Assembly (NCBI RefSeq): GCF_052324685.1 | Contig: NW_027506981.1 | Location: 124,001-188,000 of the forward strand | DNA: 64,000 nt | DNA from: Brachyhypopomus gauderio | Taxonomy: Eukaryota; Chordata; Actinopteri; Gymnotiformes; Hypopomidae | Direction of reading: 5' to 3' | Shown: piece by piece, positions 61,701 through 64,000 of the stretch | How positions within the stretch are numbered: position 1 is the stretch's first letter | How the letters are laid out: the number at the start of each line of letters is the position of its first letter | Translations under genes and position numbers: made by a program | The notes under the pieces: generated by a model | Databases searched by the model: none | What the model was told of the DNA's origin: nothing | The model's input: the letters and a program-made list of their open reading frames with translations, nothing else

Positions 61701-64000
61701 CAAACAGGAGTGACAGGTCATCAAGTGAGGTGGATTGAGTGTTTTTAATTTGAATTTTACTCTGTTACAAAAATACACATAACTGCTTTTTTCAACTGCA
61801 CATATCCTTTATGTATTGACATATTTTTCTTTTTATTGTATTGTGCTGTATAAGATTTCTATTTTGTAGTGTACCTTCTTGCATAATGTTCACAGTTACA
61901 TGAAGAATAAACAAGAAACATGGACAGGTGAGAACCCATTGGCTTATAGAAAAAAGGACAGTAAAGCCTTTAGTGTCAATACAAAATTAAAAGACATCAA
62001 TTTTAATTTAAAGAATGCTTCTGGGGTCTAATGCTTTGGAGAGTTTGAGGCTTGAGAATGTTAAAGCTGTTTTTAGAACTGAGCCAAATCAATTGAATCA
62101 AAACGTAATAAAGGAAAAGCTGTTTGCCTAGTTCCACCACTGACCCCAAACTTGTAAAAAGCCTAAACAGCTCGTTTTCAGTGTTAAAAGCAGCTCCTGA
62201 ATTATCAACACTTTGGTAGATAAAAACTTTCTTATCGAGGTTAAAGAAAACAGCACTATGTTTGAGGCAGGAGTCAGAACTCTTTGTACTTGGTAAACAA
62301 CAATGGTAGACCCGGTTTATCTCTCCCCCAGATGGGCTCGGGTTTGACAAAGTGTTTCAGCTCTTCTGTGATTGCTTTGAGCCTTGCTGATGCTATCACT
62401 TAAGAAATAATAACAGCGGGAAAAAACAGAGCTCGCGCCAGTCGTGACGCCTCTCTCGGGCTGAAAGGGCTGGCTTCTTGAACCAGCTGCGGCCCGTGCG
62501 GAGAAGTGGGGTGATGAACTCCACACAGGATGTGAGGACAGACACAACTCTCATACTGTAAGCTTCGTACGGAGGAGACAATAACCGGGACGAAACGCCA
62601 TCTGAGCTCTTATTGGAACGAGGGGAAACCTCCTCACAGAAAGACAAAATGGCTGACGGGGAACAAAAAAAGCAATTAAAGAATACGAATCCAATCTTCT
62701 GCTGGAGGGACTATTATTTGAAGGGTCAGCTGGGGTTGACTCCAGGAAATGGCTCAAATTCCCGAGCTGCATTCATCTACAGTCAGCACTTGTTTGTAAG
62801 GAAAAAAAATGTTGTGTGTGGACAGACTAATGTTATAATCTCTATAAAAAAAGTGCACTGAGGCATGATAAAGAAGTAACAGATGACCACTCTTAATCAA
62901 AAAACTTACATGTAGGTCAAATGCCAAATTCGCTAATTTATCAGGGCTACAAAAACAATGCAACAGTGAAAAACAATTCTTGCAAAACAATGGTGCATAA
63001 AACATAAACAAGAAACATGACAGACTATTGACTATTGACTGAATAATCAGTGCACATAATGACTGCAAAGACTAAATGAATCCTAAGAATCACAAAGTGA
63101 ATGCAAATGGCCAAGATCCAAATAAAGGAGTGACCATCCAGATCTTAATTAATAGTTTGTAGCCATATTGTAAACTAATATGTAAACTTTACTGTAAACA
63201 GTAGCCATAAAGTAAACTCTAAACTGAGTCACTGCCTGCATTCCATTTCTATATTAACATTGTAGTGGATATTTTTAAGATGTTTTTGTTTTAATTTTAA
63301 AAGGACTCAATCTGCTACTGCAGTCTTAGGAACAAGTTCCATTAAAATTTTATAGCCATAGGTTAAACAGGAGCAGCAATAACGACCATAAAGCAGGCAG
63401 CAGGCAGGTGGCATTCGATGTGCAGTTTATTAATGTCACTGTGGCTATAACGTGTTCTCTCCTGCCCGTGTTTGCTCATACCCAGATGGAGTAGAACAGG
63501 CCTTGTCTGATGGGTCTGGCCTGCATCTGCTCACAGGATCCAGAACCCATGCGCCATGTGGGTTTATAGCCAAAATGTATGTTTCATGAGGACACATTTA
63601 TATGCCCTACTTTACATGGTTCACCCTAGCAGACATGAGGCACCACCTCCAGGGAGACAGTTCATAGCACAGAGCACTCAGCACAAGCACTATTTCAAGT
63701 AACCCTGAAGAGAGGGCAGCACAGTCATTTCACTAGAGGAAGTCATAGCATTCTTTTAATTTTCCATCTTAGATCGACCTGTCAGAGTCAAATTATACCG
63801 AAAATCAGTGGAGCGTTCCAGACTACCAACTACACCTTGAATTGCAAAGTGCCCCAGATTATATATCTTTGGCAATGAGTAATTTACATTGAGTCATGCC
63901 TCAATCACATGGCCTACCCTCTAAAGAGGACCACTTAAATAAGATTTCATCACTTTCCCCCTCTGCTATGATTGGCTCTCATGATTCAGTTTTCCTGATT
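58730..64000. other. Intergenic DNA, no gene recognised
   Basis: Mostly unique AT-rich sequence with one short-unit tandem array (61,243-61,692). Some stretches (59,440-59,600; 60,370-60,620) look like non-coding conserved elements, but this is only an impression. A CpG-richer stretch at 62,430-62,650 with an ATG at 62,649 shows no known protein. Confidence 0.4.
61243..61692. repeat. Short-unit minisatellite, ACAGGTGTGATG(CTGATG)
   Basis: About 27 units of mostly 18 bases (ACAGGTGTGATGCTGATG) are mixed with 12- and 15/16-base forms that lack CTGATG or have CTATG. GTGTGATG/GTATGATG variants are interspersed. Confidence 0.95.

Overview
This window is vertebrate nuclear DNA, most likely from a ray-finned fish. 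Coding exons are short and sit in long introns with GT-AG splice sites (plus one AT-AC intron). Micro- and minisatellites are abundant, and intergenic DNA alternates between AT-rich and CpG-bearing stretches. The recognised proteins are animal proteins. The reconstructed Brcc3 lacks two segments of human BRCC3, and its 260-residue length is the compact form I recall for zebrafish.

Layout. (1) About 1-19.5 kb: the 5' two thirds of tmem164 on the minus strand. Four coding exons (18,529-18,167; 11,597-11,548; 8,627-8,561; 1,165-1,087) cover 186 residues, and the 3' exons lie beyond the left edge. The introns carry a 14-copy minisatellite with poly-C runs, a triplicated 76-bp repeat and several simple repeats. 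(2) About 20.2-24.2 kb: a large minisatellite of 42-bp units with a 378-bp higher-order repeat. It is interrupted near its left end by a 1,197-bp solo LTR flanked by a 4-bp duplication. (3) About 24.2-32.5 kb: AT-rich intergenic DNA with one candidate unassigned 5' exon. (4) 32.5-40.1 kb: a compact cluster of fundc2 (+, five exons), cmc4 (-, two exons, 68 aa) and brcc3 (+, eight exons). cmc4 and brcc3 are head to head across about 400 bp. The same three neighbours sit together at human Xq28, so the block is an ancient synteny group. (5) 40.1-64 kb: no gene recognised. It holds microsatellites, three small minisatellites, a decayed Tc1/mariner-like transposon on the minus strand (about 57.7-58.7 kb), a near-perfect 27-bp hairpin and possible promoter-like or conserved non-coding stretches.

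The genes are not one pathway. Tmem164 is a membrane protein linked to acyl transfer in ether phospholipids. Fundc2 is a mitochondrial outer-membrane FUN14 protein. Cmc4 is a twin-CX9C mitochondrial protein. Brcc3 is a K63-specific JAMM deubiquitinase of the BRCA1-A and BRISC complexes.

The very long open frames over 21.3-24.3 kb are artefacts of a repeat unit divisible by three. The most unusual items are the AT-AC (U12-type) intron in brcc3, the solo LTR inside the minisatellite with its exactly restorable target site, the 378-bp higher-order repeat, the altered LC3-interaction position in Fundc2, and the 56.9-kb hairpin.
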